A stretch of 64,000 nucleotides of DNA from Gordonibacter sp. Marseille-P4307 (GCF_900604965.1 NZ_UWPD01000001.1:496001-560000); one strand, 5' to 3'. Positions 27,969 through 38,258 are shown, numbered from the stretch's first letter. Translations and numbers: made by a program. Notes: a model not told the origin generated them from the letters alone.

Positions 27969-28898
27969 ATGAATCCCGAAAACTGCAAGGTAGCTCTTCT
28001 GTACGGAGGCACAAGTGGCGAGCGCTCGATATCGATCGCTTCCGGAGAGGGGTCGCAGGCAGCGCTTATCGAAGCCGGCTACCAGGTTACGATGATCGAT
28101 ACAGCCGAAAAAGATCAGATCATGAGACTTTTTTCGGACGGTTTCGATGTTGCCTTTCTCTGTCTTCATGGAAAGATGGGCGAAGACGGCACGGTTCAGG
28201 GTTTGTTGGAGTACGCCGGCATCCCTTACACCGGTTCGGGCGTGCTATCCAGCGCGCTTTCCATGGATAAGGCGAAAGCCAAGGTTATGTACGAGAGGGC
28301 AGGTTTGCCCACCCCTCCGTCGATAGATCTTGTTCGTGGGGAATCGTATGAGGTCGATGAAATCGTTCGGTCGCTGGGGATTCCCTGCGTTGTGAAGCCC
28401 GCAACCGAAGGGAGCGCCCTGGGCGTTTTCATAGTCGAAAACGATTCGGAGCTCACGTTGCGAATCGAGGAAGCGTTCGAGATCGATAACCATCTTGTGG
28501 TGGAGAAGTATGTCAAAGGCATTGAATTGACCGCTGCGGTGCTGGGAAACGAAACGATCGAAGCCTTGCCGGTAATCGAGATCGTTCCTTCTCATGAATT
28601 TTACGATTTCGAGTCGAAGTACGCCCCCGGCGGTTCCCAGCATATCTGTCCCGCGCGCCTCTCTGATGAGGATACGGCGAAGGTGCAGCAGCTTGCTGTG
28701 GATGCCCATAAGGTTCTGGGCTGCCGAGGCGTTTCCCGTACCGATATGATCCAAGATGGCGAGGGACGGATCTGGTTGCTTGAAACCAATACGATTCCAG
28801 GCATGACCAGCACGTCTCTGCTTCCTGACGCCGCGCGCGCAGTCGGGCTCGGCTTTCCGCAGCTCTGCTCTAAGTTGGTTCAGCTGGCGTTGGAGTAA
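27969..28898 (+). CDS. ddl: D-alanine--D-alanine ligase
   Basis: 309 aa. Makes the peptidoglycan D-Ala-D-Ala dipeptide. The N-terminal motif is VALLYGGTSGERSISIASG. ATP-grasp features are HGKMGEDGTVQGLLEYAGIPYTGSGVLSSALSMDKA (residues about 58-93, with the Ddl-specific YTGS), CVVKPATEGSALG and the C-terminal ETNTIPGMTSTSL. The motif YTGS followed by SMDK indicates D-Ala rather than D-Lac specificity by family comparison (Tyr-type active site). It is divergent from rlmN. Confidence 0.95.
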   Translation: MNPENCKVALLYGGTSGERSISIASGEGSQAALIEAGYQVTMIDTAEKDQIMRLFSDGFDVAFLCLHGKMGEDGTVQGLLEYAGIPYTGSGVLSSALSMDKAKAKVMYERAGLPTPPSIDLVRGESYEVDEIVRSLGIPCVVKPATEGSALGVFIVENDSELTLRIEEAFEIDNHLVVEKYVKGIELTAAVLGNETIEALPVIEIVPSHEFYDFESKYAPGGSQHICPARLSDEDTAKVQQLAVDAHKVLGCRGVSRTDMIQDGEGRIWLLETNTIPGMTSTSLLPDAARAVGLGFPQLCSKLVQLALE

Positions 28899-28934
28899 CG
28901 CGTTTGAGGTGAACGCGGCGGCGCTTGCGGGCGG

Positions 28935-29570
28935 TCAGAACAGTCCGAGCTGCTTGAGAACCCAAACGCCCGCCGCAACGAACGCTAGGATAAAGGCCCA
29001 GCCAACGATAAAGCACCCCTTGTTTCCCGCGCGTCCCTGCTCGATCATGTGCTCGGAGAAGCGCCGCTTGCTTTTCATGATCACCATGCCCGACTTCTTT
29101 TTCGGAAGAGGGGTTGTCGCCGAGGGCATCCAGGCGCCCTTGCTTTCGATAACCTTTGCTTCGCCCTGTTCGGACAGGGCGATGTCGGGACGGATACCAT
29201 TTTGAAGCCGCTTCGATATTTGAGCGCAGAATACCTTGAAGCAGTCGCTTTCAGAGGCTGGATACGACACCACCGCCATCTCGCCCCAATACAGGCCGGG
29301 AGAGGGGTCTTCGGAATAGGCGACAAAAGAGAGCATAACTTTAATAACGTCGCCCCGCGCTTGCGCAAGCTGAATCTTGCGAGTCGCTTCGATGCCGAAG
29401 AAACCTATTTCGGCTCCGAACCTATTTCTGATCCATGCGACGGCTGTACCTCGCTCGTTTCTGATCTCTATATCGAATTCGTCTCCCACCAGGGTATCTG
29501 CGCCGATCAGCACGGCGGCGTCTTTCTTCGATACGGCTTCGAAGCGGGTGTAGAATCCTTCGTAGCGCAC
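28935..29570 (-). CDS. Hypothetical protein with C-terminal membrane anchor
   Basis: 211 aa. The soluble N-terminal part (1-145) is beta-rich: VLIGADTLVGDEFDIEIRN, then AVAWIRNRFGAEIGFFGIEATRKI, a pattern that loosely resembles HIRAN-like or beta-barrel folds but is not firm. One C-terminal transmembrane segment (GWAFILAFVAAGVWVLKQLGLF, about 186-211) gives a tail anchor. A KKKSGMVIMKSKRRF basic patch lies before the membrane. Function unknown; it stands alone between ddl and the DinG gene. Confidence 0.6.
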   Translation of the reverse strand: MRYEGFYTRFEAVSKKDAAVLIGADTLVGDEFDIEIRNERGTAVAWIRNRFGAEIGFFGIEATRKIQLAQARGDVIKVMLSFVAYSEDPSPGLYWGEMAVVSYPASESDCFKVFCAQISKRLQNGIRPDIALSEQGEAKVIESKGAWMPSATTPLPKKKSGMVIMKSKRRFSEHMIEQGRAGNKGCFIVGWAFILAFVAAGVWVLKQLGLF

Positions 29571-29731
29571 GTTATTCCTCTCGATCGTTCAGACGGGCGC
29601 AAGTGTATCATGCTTTTTGTGAAGGTCGCCTTTATGCGCTTTCGTCCGTAGCGCTTCGCTTTTTTCGCGGTGCGGTGGGCAAGCATCTTCTCGGAGCTGC
29701 TTATCGGTCGGTAATTTGCTAGTCTGTTGGA

Positions 29732-32700
29732 ATGGAATCTTCAATGTCCCGCCTGCGCGGAAATCTGGATGCAAACATCACCGACGGTACCCCGATCGAC
29801 GTCATCGAGCGGTACGCTTCTTTGAAGGATCTGGCCGACAGGCTTGATTTCGGTGCGCTTGATGAGAACGTTGTCGTTCTGGATACGGAAACGACGGGTT
29901 TATCGTTCTCGCACGACGAGCTGATTCAGGTGGCCGCGGCGCGCATGGATCATGGGAAAATAGAGTCCTGGTTCGTCAGTTTTGCCAACGCGGGAAAGCC
30001 CATTCCTGAAGAGATCGAGCATCTTACCCATATCTCCAACCAGGATATAGCCGCAGCACCGACGCCGAACGAGGTTATAGAGCGATTGGTCGAGTTCGTG
30101 GGCGATGCCCGCATCGTGGCGCACAATGCCGAGTTCGATCGGACGTTCACCACGAAATACCCTGCGGGCGCGGCGCTGCTTGAAAACGAATGGATCGACT
30201 CGCTGGATCTTTCTCGCATCGCGTTGCCCCGCCTGAAATCCCATAGGCTCATCGATCTCGTGAAAGCGTTCGACGCCCCTCTTTCGACCCATCGAGCTGA
30301 TGCCGATGTAGAGGCGACCTGTTCGCTGTTTCGGATATTGCTGACCGCCGTTTGCACGATGCCGCGATCTTTGGTGGCCGAGATTGCATCGATGACCGAC
30401 AAAAATCAATGGCCATCGGTGGTCGTGTTCGGCTATTTGCTGAATAATGCGCCTGCAGGATCGCCCCTTGCCGCTTTGGATGAGGCTCCTGCATCCGGTA
30501 CGGCCGATGCCGATGAAGGACGGCCAAAGCCTGCCGATCGGGCATCCTTGTTCTCATTGAGATCGATGCGGCGGCAGCGCGTCAATTCCTCTTTGAAGCC
30601 GCAACGGCCGACCGCGGTTTCGGATGCGACGGCCTTCGATGACGAGGGGATTTTTCTGGATGTTCCCTCTCGGGCGGATGTAGCGCGTGCTTTCAGCTCT
30701 GAAGGTCTGCTTGGGCGGATATACCGCAGCTACGATCCTCGCCCCGAGCAGTTGGAGATGGCCGAGGCCGTGCGTCTGGCGTTCGAGAGGTCGAACAATC
30801 TCGTGGTGGAGGCGGGGACGGGCGTCGGCAAGTCGATGGCCTATCTGGTTCCCGCCGCGCTCGCCTCGCTTCGCAGCAAAGCGGTGATGGGAGTTGCCAC
30901 CAATACGAACGCCCTGCTTGATCAGCTGGTTTTTTCCGAGCTCCCCGCTTTGGCCCGGGCCATTCGGCAGGAGGCCCCCGATCTTCCCGAATTGAGTTAC
31001 GCCGCTTTGAAGGGCATCGCTCATTACCCATGCCTTCGCAAGGTGGAAAAGATCGTATCGGAGGGTCCCTCGGTGCGCGAGGTGGCGGGTAAGCAGAAAA
31101 ACCAAGCCCCCGCTCTGGCGGCACTGCTTTCGTATATCGAGCAAAGCGGGTTCGACGATCTGGATGCGCTTAAAATCGACTACCGGCTGCTGCCGCGTTG
31201 GGCCATCACCACAACGAGTAACGATTGTCTGCGCAGAAAATGCCCTTATTTTGGAAGCCTGTGCTTCGGACACGGCGCGCGCCGCCGCGCGGAGCGCTGC
31301 AACATCGTGGTCACCAACCATGCGTTGCTGTGCTGCGATTTAGCGGCTGACGGCGGGCTTCTGCCCCAGGCCGCGTGCTGGGTGGTCGACGAGGCCCATG
31401 GTATCGAATCGGAAGCGCGCCGCGCTTTCACGAAGAAGGTCGATTCGGACGCGCTGTCCCGCCTGTCAGGACGCGTTGCCCCCTCTGCCGGCTCGCGGAC
31501 GATCTTCGCTCGGGCCGAGAGAGGGGCTGCGGGAGAAGTTGAGGAAAGTGCGCCGCTGTTCTACGGGCTTTCCGCCAAGGCTCAGGAAGCGGGTAACACT
31601 TTCGCACGCGCCGCTGAGGAATACTGTCTGCATGTGAAGGATCTTCTGTATTTCGATACCGAGAAGTCCGGAAGATCCTACGAGAGCATCGATCTGTGGC
31701 TGAACAGCGAGGTGCGCCATAGCTCGGTGTTCGCGAGCCTGAAGAGCCATGCCCTTGTCATGGTGGACGCAGCCGAGAAGCTGGTGCGTTGCTGCCAGGA
31801 TCTGGTGGCGTTTCTCGAAGGGATCGACGCCGCTGCAGAACCCCAGCGCGAGATCGCTTCGACCGCCATCGAGCTCAAAGAGCTCATCGAGGCATGCGAT
31901 CTGATTTTCAACAAGCAACCGGAGTCGTTCGTGTTTCAGGCGAATCTGCTTCGGAAAAAGGATCGTCTCGGAGATGCGCTTGGGGCTATGCCGCTCGAAG
32001 TGGGCTCTATGATGCGCGACGCCTTCTACAGCCGAACGAAGTCTGTGGTCTACGCCTCGGCCACATTATCGGTCGATGGTCGTTTTGAAGCGTTTACCAG
32101 GGCGATGGGGCTGAACGAGGACGAGGGGTCCTTCGCGCGCGAGCTTCAAGTCGATTCAAGCTTCGATTTCGACAACAACATGATCGTTTACGTGGCAAGC
32201 GATATGCCCGAGCCCAATGCGCCGTCGTATCTGGCGGCTTTGCAGAAGCTCCTTATAGGAGTGCACCTCGCACAGGGCGGTTCCATGCTCACGTTGTTCA
32301 CGAACCGCCGCGAAATGGAGCGCTGCTTCGACGAAGTGAACCCGTCGATGAAAAAGGAAGACCTACGTCTTGTCTGCCAGAGAAAGGGCGTGTCCCCCAA
32401 AGCCCTACGCGACGATTTCATTGCCGATGAGAGCCTGTCTCTGTTCGCCTTGAAGTCGTTTTGGCAGGGATTCGATGCCCCCGGATCAACGCTGAGGGGC
32501 GTCGTCATACCGAAGCTGCCGTTTTCACGCCCAACCGATCCGCTTTCGTGCGAGCGTTCGTCGCGCGACGACCGTGCGTGGTTCAGATACACCCTCCCGC
32601 AGGCTGTTATCGAAACGAAACAGGCAGCGGGCCGCCTCATTCGGAAGTCTGACGATGCCGGAGTCGTTATTTTGGCGGACAGACGCTTGGTGACGAAAAG

Positions 32701-32800
32701 CTATGGAAAAACGGTTCTGAATTCGCTCCAGAGCAAGACGGTGCGCATCTGTCCAACGAGCGAGATCATCGCTTCTCTTTCGGCGATGAGCGGACGCTAA
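29732..32800 (+). CDS. DnaQ-type exonuclease fused to DinG-like helicase
   Basis: 1022 aa. Residues about 45-215 are a DEDD 3'-5' exonuclease (VLDTETTGL, HNAEFDRT, HRADADVEAT). A linker follows, then an XPD/DinG superfamily-2 helicase: Walker A EAGTGVGKS (about 358), Fe-S-type Cys cluster (CLRRKCPYFGSLCF and a later ERCNIVVTNHALL), DEAH box VVDEAHGIE, and C-terminal SFWQGFDAPG and QAAGRLIR motifs. The exonuclease-DinG order is known in Gram-positive DinG proteins. Likely acts on ssDNA or 5' tails in repair. An alternative ATG is four codons in. Confidence 0.9.
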   Translation: MESSMSRLRGNLDANITDGTPIDVIERYASLKDLADRLDFGALDENVVVLDTETTGLSFSHDELIQVAAARMDHGKIESWFVSFANAGKPIPEEIEHLTHISNQDIAAAPTPNEVIERLVEFVGDARIVAHNAEFDRTFTTKYPAGAALLENEWIDSLDLSRIALPRLKSHRLIDLVKAFDAPLSTHRADADVEATCSLFRILLTAVCTMPRSLVAEIASMTDKNQWPSVVVFGYLLNNAPAGSPLAALDEAPASGTADADEGRPKPADRASLFSLRSMRRQRVNSSLKPQRPTAVSDATAFDDEGIFLDVPSRADVARAFSSEGLLGRIYRSYDPRPEQLEMAEAVRLAFERSNNLVVEAGTGVGKSMAYLVPAALASLRSKAVMGVATNTNALLDQLVFSELPALARAIRQEAPDLPELSYAALKGIAHYPCLRKVEKIVSEGPSVREVAGKQKNQAPALAALLSYIEQSGFDDLDALKIDYRLLPRWAITTTSNDCLRRKCPYFGSLCFGHGARRRAERCNIVVTNHALLCCDLAADGGLLPQAACWVVDEAHGIESEARRAFTKKVDSDALSRLSGRVAPSAGSRTIFARAERGAAGEVEESAPLFYGLSAKAQEAGNTFARAAEEYCLHVKDLLYFDTEKSGRSYESIDLWLNSEVRHSSVFASLKSHALVMVDAAEKLVRCCQDLVAFLEGIDAAAEPQREIASTAIELKELIEACDLIFNKQPESFVFQANLLRKKDRLGDALGAMPLEVGSMMRDAFYSRTKSVVYASATLSVDGRFEAFTRAMGLNEDEGSFARELQVDSSFDFDNNMIVYVASDMPEPNAPSYLAALQKLLIGVHLAQGGSMLTLFTNRREMERCFDEVNPSMKKEDLRLVCQRKGVSPKALRDDFIADESLSLFALKSFWQGFDAPGSTLRGVVIPKLPFSRPTDPLSCERSSRDDRAWFRYTLPQAVIETKQAAGRLIRKSDDAGVVILADRRLVTKSYGKTVLNSLQSKTVRICPTSEIIASLSAMSGR

Positions 32801-32803
32801 GCC

Positions 32804-34159
32804 ATGCCGTCGTTGCCGCAGCGCATTCGCGTTGCCCATATCAAACGGAATACGGAAGGGACATCCAACGAGATCTCGTTGGATGTCCTGGATGCTGCCC
32901 GTCAGTCTTTGGACGAGAGGAAGCCCACGGCAAAGCAGCGACTTCTCCGCATTTCGGGGGGAGTGCCGCATATCTCCCTTCCGCTGGGTAAGCGCAGCGA
33001 TGTTTCACGTGAAACATCAGAGGTTGCAGCGGGACGGACGGTCGAATCTACGGCGCCGTCCGATCGTGTCGATCCGTCGTCCTCTAAACGGATTCCTCGC
33101 AAGCTTCGTCAAGGACGCGGCCATCTAAGAGCGAGGCGCACGACTTCGCCTTCCGATGCGGCTGCCGCTTCTTCGGGAAAACGCGCATCCTCTCCTCAAG
33201 ATCAGGTGGCGTTCGAGATAGCGCGCAGGAAGCGCCGGCGTGCCATGAAGCGCGCAGGACGAGCAGCCCTTGCCGTTCTTGCCATCGTCGCCATCGGCGT
33301 TGCCGGGTATACGGCATTCACTTACGTGAAAGAGGATCGAGGCAACGAGGCCATGTTCTCGCGCGCTCTGAATAAGATAGGCGAAACGGATACGACGCTC
33401 GCTGCGCTCGATTCGTTGGTAGAGGATCCGGTTAAGGCAACCGAGAAGGGTGTGTGGGTTGCGGCGCATTCCGATATCGCAGCGGCGAAAGATTCTCTGG
33501 GCGAGGCGAGCTCGCTGCTCCGCGCCCTCTCTTCTCGGCGCTTGCCTCACGGAGTTTCCGCCGCGATGACAGCGGCTCGGGAAAACGTCGAGGCGCGCCA
33601 GCAGATGATCGGCGAAGCGGAGCGGGTTATGGAGAAGGCCGCCGCCGCGCAAGATCTATTGAAGCGGCTGCGCGACGCATGGTCGAGCCTGCAGGAGGGA
33701 GACACCCTTGCGCGGGAGGCCGCCGGTTTATCGTCGAAGGCGGCATCGGTCGACGAGATCAAAGACGTGCGGGAGAAGGGCGCGCGGGCGGCGCAGCGGT
33801 TCAACGATGCGCTGGACGGGTTGTCCTCAGCGCTTTCAGCGGCACCCGGCATCAAAGTCGAACCCTATATCGAATACATCGAAGCGCGTTTGGAGGCTCT
33901 TGGCTATGCTGACGCAGCCGACGCGGCGCTTATCGATCGAAACAAAGATGAAGCGCGCGCGCAAAACGATCGCTACACCGAATCGGACGAGCGGGCGTCT
34001 CGCCTCGCAAAAGGACTTCCTGTTTCGGTTGACCAGGTAGTTCTCGATTTCGTACAAGCTCAGTCGTCAAGCGAAGCTGAAAGCTATCGCCGTGCGCGTG
34101 CAGAAGCTACGCAATCGGATTCCGAGCTTCGCGATTACTTGGGCACTCAATCCAAATAG
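32804..34159 (+). CDS. Single-pass membrane protein, unknown function
   Basis: 451 aa, starting 3 bp after the helicase stop. The cytoplasmic part (1-145) is basic and Ser/Arg-rich and contains the residues encoded by a perfect parS site. One transmembrane helix follows (AALAVLAIVAIGVAGYTAF, about 152-172), then an extracytoplasmic Ala/Glu/Arg-rich alpha-helical, probably coiled-coil domain (about 185-451). No catalytic motif is seen. Likely a scaffold or envelope protein of this lineage. Confidence 0.65.
   Translation: MPSLPQRIRVAHIKRNTEGTSNEISLDVLDAARQSLDERKPTAKQRLLRISGGVPHISLPLGKRSDVSRETSEVAAGRTVESTAPSDRVDPSSSKRIPRKLRQGRGHLRARRTTSPSDAAAASSGKRASSPQDQVAFEIARRKRRRAMKRAGRAALAVLAIVAIGVAGYTAFTYVKEDRGNEAMFSRALNKIGETDTTLAALDSLVEDPVKATEKGVWVAAHSDIAAAKDSLGEASSLLRALSSRRLPHGVSAAMTAARENVEARQQMIGEAERVMEKAAAAQDLLKRLRDAWSSLQEGDTLAREAAGLSSKAASVDEIKDVREKGARAAQRFNDALDGLSSALSAAPGIKVEPYIEYIEARLEALGYADAADAALIDRNKDEARAQNDRYTESDERASRLAKGLPVSVDQVVLDFVQAQSSSEAESYRRARAEATQSDSELRDYLGTQSK
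33001..33016. other. parS site (perfect) inside coding sequence
   Basis: TGTTTCACGTGAAACA encodes DVSRET within the membrane-protein gene. It is the rightmost of six sites, about 12 kb from the proposed oriC. Confidence 0.93.
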
Positions 34160-34218
34160 TTTATACTTTCATGCGAGTATGCGCATCGAACAGCGCATAT
34201 CAGATGAAAGGCATACTG

Positions 34219-37200
34219 ATGGCTGAACTTTTGGATAACGTGCAGTACCTCTCTCAAGAGGTTGGACCTCGACCGGCGGGTACTGAGGAAGAGCAGCAGG
34301 CCGCGCTCTACATTGCCGATCAGATGCAGAAGGAGTCGGGTTTCGCCGCGGTGATCGACGATTTCTCGACCTCCATAGAGTCGAGCTTCGTTCGCGGCGT
34401 ATGCGCTGCCGTCATTATCGTGGCCACCGTTGCGGGCATGGTGTTTCCCGCTTTGGCAGTCGGAGTGCTGGTTGTCACGATCGTCGCAGCCGCGGTGTTC
34501 GCTCTCGAGATCCTTGACCGCCCGTACGTGTCTGACCAGCTGGGCAAGGGGGTGTCGCAAAATGTTGTGGCCAAGTACGTCCCCGATCGCCAAGAGGGGA
34601 TGCCGCGTCGCAGTCGGAAGGTCATCCTGGTTGCGCATTACGATTCCGGCCGCGTACGTCCATCTTATCTGCGCTTCATCGAAAACGTTCCCGCTCCGAT
34701 GCCTCAGATCTGCGCGGGGGCCGTTGTCGCCGTTCCCATCCTAACGTTGTTTCGCCAGCTTATCGCCCCTCAAGGTCCGGGTGCGGTATTCTTCAACTTG
34801 CTTCTTGCCGTAGCCCTCATCGGTTGCGCGGTGATGGTCGTTCGCACGGTGGCTGCTCGCATCGCTCCTTTTAGCGAAGGGGCGAACGACAACGCCAGCG
34901 GTGTTGCGGCTCTGCTGGAAGTGGCCCGTCGGGTGGGGGGCGGATCGAGCAACGCAGACGCCCGCATCCACGGGTACGAAGCAGCTGTCGAGCAGGGTTT
35001 GGTCGATGATGAGACCGAGGTGGTTTACGAGGCTTCTGCCTCCGAAGCGCCTGCCCGCGCGGGCGTTGTAGATCAGCCCGTGTCTCGGTCGCAGTCTGCT
35101 GCGGCCCCTCGGACTCCCGAGATCGACCCCGCCGATCCCCTGAATGCCGCCAAGGCCGCGCTTGCCGCCTTTACCGGCGCCCCGGGCGCGGTGTGGACGC
35201 CGCAGGACGAGCGCAGTGCATCCGTGTCGCAACCTTCGAAGCCGTCTGTCAACGAGGTCGCCCCGACACCCGAAACCATCGAGGAGACGTCTTCCGTCGA
35301 GGGGGGTTCAGAGTCCGAGGCCGTATCGCCCGCTTCGGAAGACGGGCGGGCGCATGCGCCTGCCGCCTCTGAGCTTGCGGGTGATCCCTCGGTTCCCGCC
35401 TGGTTCGTTGCAGCGCAGCAGAAGGCCCGGAGATCCGATTCCGAGGTGGACGAATCCCTTCGTTCGCGCTACGCCGACGCTGGCGAGGAGGCTCTGGCCC
35501 AGCGGGAGGCTCAGGCGGAGCTCCCGCATTCGGCCGCTTCCTTTGACGAACCCGTCGCTGCTTCTGCCCCCGAAGAGGATGTCTGGCATACCATCGAAAC
35601 CGAAGATGTCGGCGATGAGCAGGGAGCATTCCCAGCTGTGGCCGACCAGCCCGCTGCGGTGCGATCCGCATCGTCGGAAGCGATTGGCGAGGAGGAGCAG
35701 GTTGCCGCCGATTCCGCTACCGCGCTCGATGCACTGTACGCATCGGAAGAGCTTGCGGGTTCGGAGGGTCGGGCTGCTACGGCTCAGGATGCGCCGTCCG
35801 AGGTCATCAGCACCGAAAGCTATTTCTCCCCCGCATTGCTGGGCGAGGAGGCCCCGGTCGATCGCGACGCTCTGTCTGCCGAGTTCGCCAGCCTGATCGA
35901 GCGAAAAAAAACATCGGACCCCATTATTCCTCCCGATCAGAACCTTACCGAGGGAGCGTTCGAGAAAAACGTTCCCGAACCGGGATTCATGAGGAACTGG
36001 CCCGAAGGCAGCGCCGAGCTTACCGGCAGGATCGACGTTACCGATCTCGATATCCCCGCTTCGGAATCTCTTGTAGACGCGAAGCCGGTTATCACACCGG
36101 CGTCGTCTGCGGTCGAGCTACCCCGCCTCGATGCTCCTGCAGCAGATGCCGTGGAGCCCAGCAAGCAGCCCGCACCCCTTGCCGACCAGCCTCCCGCTTC
36201 GGCGGTTGCGCGCGGTCTGGAGCGCGTGCCTGTAATCGATCCTGCGGCTATCGCAGCCGAGCATCCTTCCAAATCGGGCGTGATTCGGGGGATGCGCACG
36301 GTTCTTCCGTCGGTTTCCGGCACCATTACGCGCGTGAACGCCGAAGATCCCTCTCCTGTTTCCACGGTCGGGTCGTTCGTGGCGGGGGCGACGGGTTCTA
36401 TCACCCCGGTGGGGGAAGAGTTGCTTGAGGGGGCCGCCCCCGAGGAAATCTACGTTGACGACGCCGACGATTCGGGCATCGAAGAGAACTTCACCGATTC
36501 AGGCGCTCCCGCCGGCCCGGGATACGTCGAGATGCCCAAGAGCCGCTTCCAGCGCTTCATGGATCGCTTGGGCTTTTCGAGCAGGAAAGAGGATTTGAAA
36601 GAGACTCCCCAGGAATGGCTTGATGTCGAACAGGATTTCGACGCCCGCGAAACTGGACGCGCACGGGGAGGATGGGAGAGCTTCCGCGATGGGTCGCGGT
36701 CCTACGATTCGGCTGCCCGCGCCCGTAAAACCGCCGACGAAGGCGATGCTTCCAATCGAAGGAGGCCGACCGACGTTCGAGGCGGAGTGGCATCTGCCCC
36801 CGAGGCATACACCGAAGGCGGAGGGTATCTGCTGGTTGACGATTCCGCGCTCGACCCCGATGCTCCCTACAGCGAGATCGGGCCGAGCGAGCCTTGGGAT
36901 AGGCGCACGTGGAACGGCGGCGCCTTCTCGCGCGTACAGCTTGGGCGGGTCGATACGAAGTCGGGATCCGAGAATGCGGGGGAAGACGAGCCGATCAAAG
37001 AGCATGCACCGGCCCCTCTTCTCGAGGTGGCTGCCGAGCTGAATGAAGAGATCAGCCAGATCTATCATTTCAACAACCCGGATTTCACGACGGAGATCTG
37101 GTTCGTCGCTCTGGGATCCGAGATCGGAAGGCGCGACGGCATGCGCGCGTTTTTGGATAAGTACGCTTCTGATCTGCGCGGGTCCATCCTCATCGACATC

Positions 37201-37521
37201 GATTCGATTGCGGCGGGCAAGCTGGCGTTGGTTCAGGAAGAGGGTACGGTGCGCAAGGTGAGGCCGTCGGCGCGCATGAAGCGCTATATTCAGAAAGCCT
37301 CGCGAGTTACGGGCAGGAAACTTGACTCGATTTCTCTTCCATGGAACGAGTCGGCGATCACGGTGGCGTCGCGTCGGGGCTTGCAGGGGATGCACCTGGT
37401 GGGCATCGAAGCGGAAGAGGTTGCCCTGTCGGCAACCAGCGAGGATGTGATCGAGAACGTATCTGCGGATGTTCTGGCGGAGAATACCGACTTCATCACC
37501 GAGCTGGTGAAGAGCATCTAA
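34219..37521 (+). CDS. M28-like membrane peptidase split by a roughly 700-residue disordered insert
   Basis: 1100 aa from ATG 34219 (AAAGG nearby; a 16-codon longer frame is less likely). The N-terminal M28 part has VGPRPAGTEEEQQAALYIADQ, then zinc-site motifs HYDS (about 140) and GANDNASG (about 224). Four hydrophobic segments are interspersed. Residues about 245-950 are Ala/Glu/Pro/Ser-rich with no predicted fold. The domain resumes with FTTEIWFVALGSEIGRRDGM and SILIDIDSIAAGKLALV. The canonical EE pair is only SE-I here, and the last His ligand is not evident (SLPWNESAITVASRRG). It could be a divergent or inactive peptidase. Confidence 0.75.
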   Translation: MAELLDNVQYLSQEVGPRPAGTEEEQQAALYIADQMQKESGFAAVIDDFSTSIESSFVRGVCAAVIIVATVAGMVFPALAVGVLVVTIVAAAVFALEILDRPYVSDQLGKGVSQNVVAKYVPDRQEGMPRRSRKVILVAHYDSGRVRPSYLRFIENVPAPMPQICAGAVVAVPILTLFRQLIAPQGPGAVFFNLLLAVALIGCAVMVVRTVAARIAPFSEGANDNASGVAALLEVARRVGGGSSNADARIHGYEAAVEQGLVDDETEVVYEASASEAPARAGVVDQPVSRSQSAAAPRTPEIDPADPLNAAKAALAAFTGAPGAVWTPQDERSASVSQPSKPSVNEVAPTPETIEETSSVEGGSESEAVSPASEDGRAHAPAASELAGDPSVPAWFVAAQQKARRSDSEVDESLRSRYADAGEEALAQREAQAELPHSAASFDEPVAASAPEEDVWHTIETEDVGDEQGAFPAVADQPAAVRSASSEAIGEEEQVAADSATALDALYASEELAGSEGRAATAQDAPSEVISTESYFSPALLGEEAPVDRDALSAEFASLIERKKTSDPIIPPDQNLTEGAFEKNVPEPGFMRNWPEGSAELTGRIDVTDLDIPASESLVDAKPVITPASSAVELPRLDAPAADAVEPSKQPAPLADQPPASAVARGLERVPVIDPAAIAAEHPSKSGVIRGMRTVLPSVSGTITRVNAEDPSPVSTVGSFVAGATGSITPVGEELLEGAAPEEIYVDDADDSGIEENFTDSGAPAGPGYVEMPKSRFQRFMDRLGFSSRKEDLKETPQEWLDVEQDFDARETGRARGGWESFRDGSRSYDSAARARKTADEGDASNRRRPTDVRGGVASAPEAYTEGGGYLLVDDSALDPDAPYSEIGPSEPWDRRTWNGGAFSRVQLGRVDTKSGSENAGEDEPIKEHAPAPLLEVAAELNEEISQIYHFNNPDFTTEIWFVALGSEIGRRDGMRAFLDKYASDLRGSILIDIDSIAAGKLALVQEEGTVRKVRPSARMKRYIQKASRVTGRKLDSISLPWNESAITVASRRGLQGMHLVGIEAEEVALSATSEDVIENVSADVLAENTDFITELVKSI

Positions 37522-37545
37522 AGAGTTGTGCGCGATCTCGTTTGG

Positions 37546-37579
37546 AAGGGCGGCCCCTAAGGAGGTCGCCCTTCTTGTT
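37546..37579 (+). terminator. Terminator after M28-like gene
   Basis: AAGGGCGgcc / ggtCGCCCTT stem-loop with CTTGTT tail. Confidence 0.75.
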
Positions 37580-37697
37580 CTTGCGGCCGGAGCCGGGGGT
37601 CGGCTTCGTGTATGAAGAACGATCGTCTCTCGCATACAGTCGATTGTGAAACAGGGGAAACGCTTCCATCTTCTCCTCTCTTCCTGAAACTCCGAGT

Positions 37698-38241
37698 TTG
37701 TTGGAAGCGCAGATGATCGACCTGCTGGGTAGGGTTCCGCTACGGCTTTACCTCTATCCAACCTGCACCCGTGACCTTGCAAGGGCGAAAAAGCTCAGGC
37801 GAAGATTTTCCCACAGCGCCATGATTGACGTGCTAGGATTGAAGCAGTTCATGGACGACGTGGCATCGACGCATACTTGCTTACGACGTCATGCTGCAAG
37901 ACGGCGTCAACCTGTCGTTCGGGACGGATGCGCCTGTGACGGATGTGAATCCACTCTTGGGCATCCATGCCGCTGTAACCCGGGCGGAGACGTTGCCGGA
38001 TGGGCAAAGTCGGCTATGGTATCCATCTCACGACATAAGCGTGTACGACGCCATCCGTGCATACATTTACGGCACTGTCGTCTCAAATGGACGCGGGCAC
38101 GAGCTTGGAATCTTGGAAGTGGGAAAGCTTGCAGACATCGTGGTGCTGGATACCGACATCACCAGATGTGCGCCTGCAAAGAGTCTCGATGCAAAAGTAC
38201 TGTTTACGATATGCGATGGCAACGTGGTATACCGCAGGTGA
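37698..38241 (+). pseudogene. Amidohydrolase (YtcJ-like) remnant, deleted and frameshifted
   Basis: Two pieces of an amidohydrolase-3-type protein lie in different frames. Frame 37698 gives PLRLYLYPT, then LKQFMDD, the middle-domain GxKxFxDG-like region. Near 37880 the reading shifts to LAYDVMLQDGVNLSFGTDAP, the metal-site GTDAP motif, ending with LGILEVGKLADIVVLDTD and a normal C-terminus at 38241. The N-terminal half (including the HxH metal site) and about 150-200 internal residues are missing. Nonfunctional. Confidence 0.7.
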
Positions 38242-38258
38242 ATCGGAAAGGCTCCATC

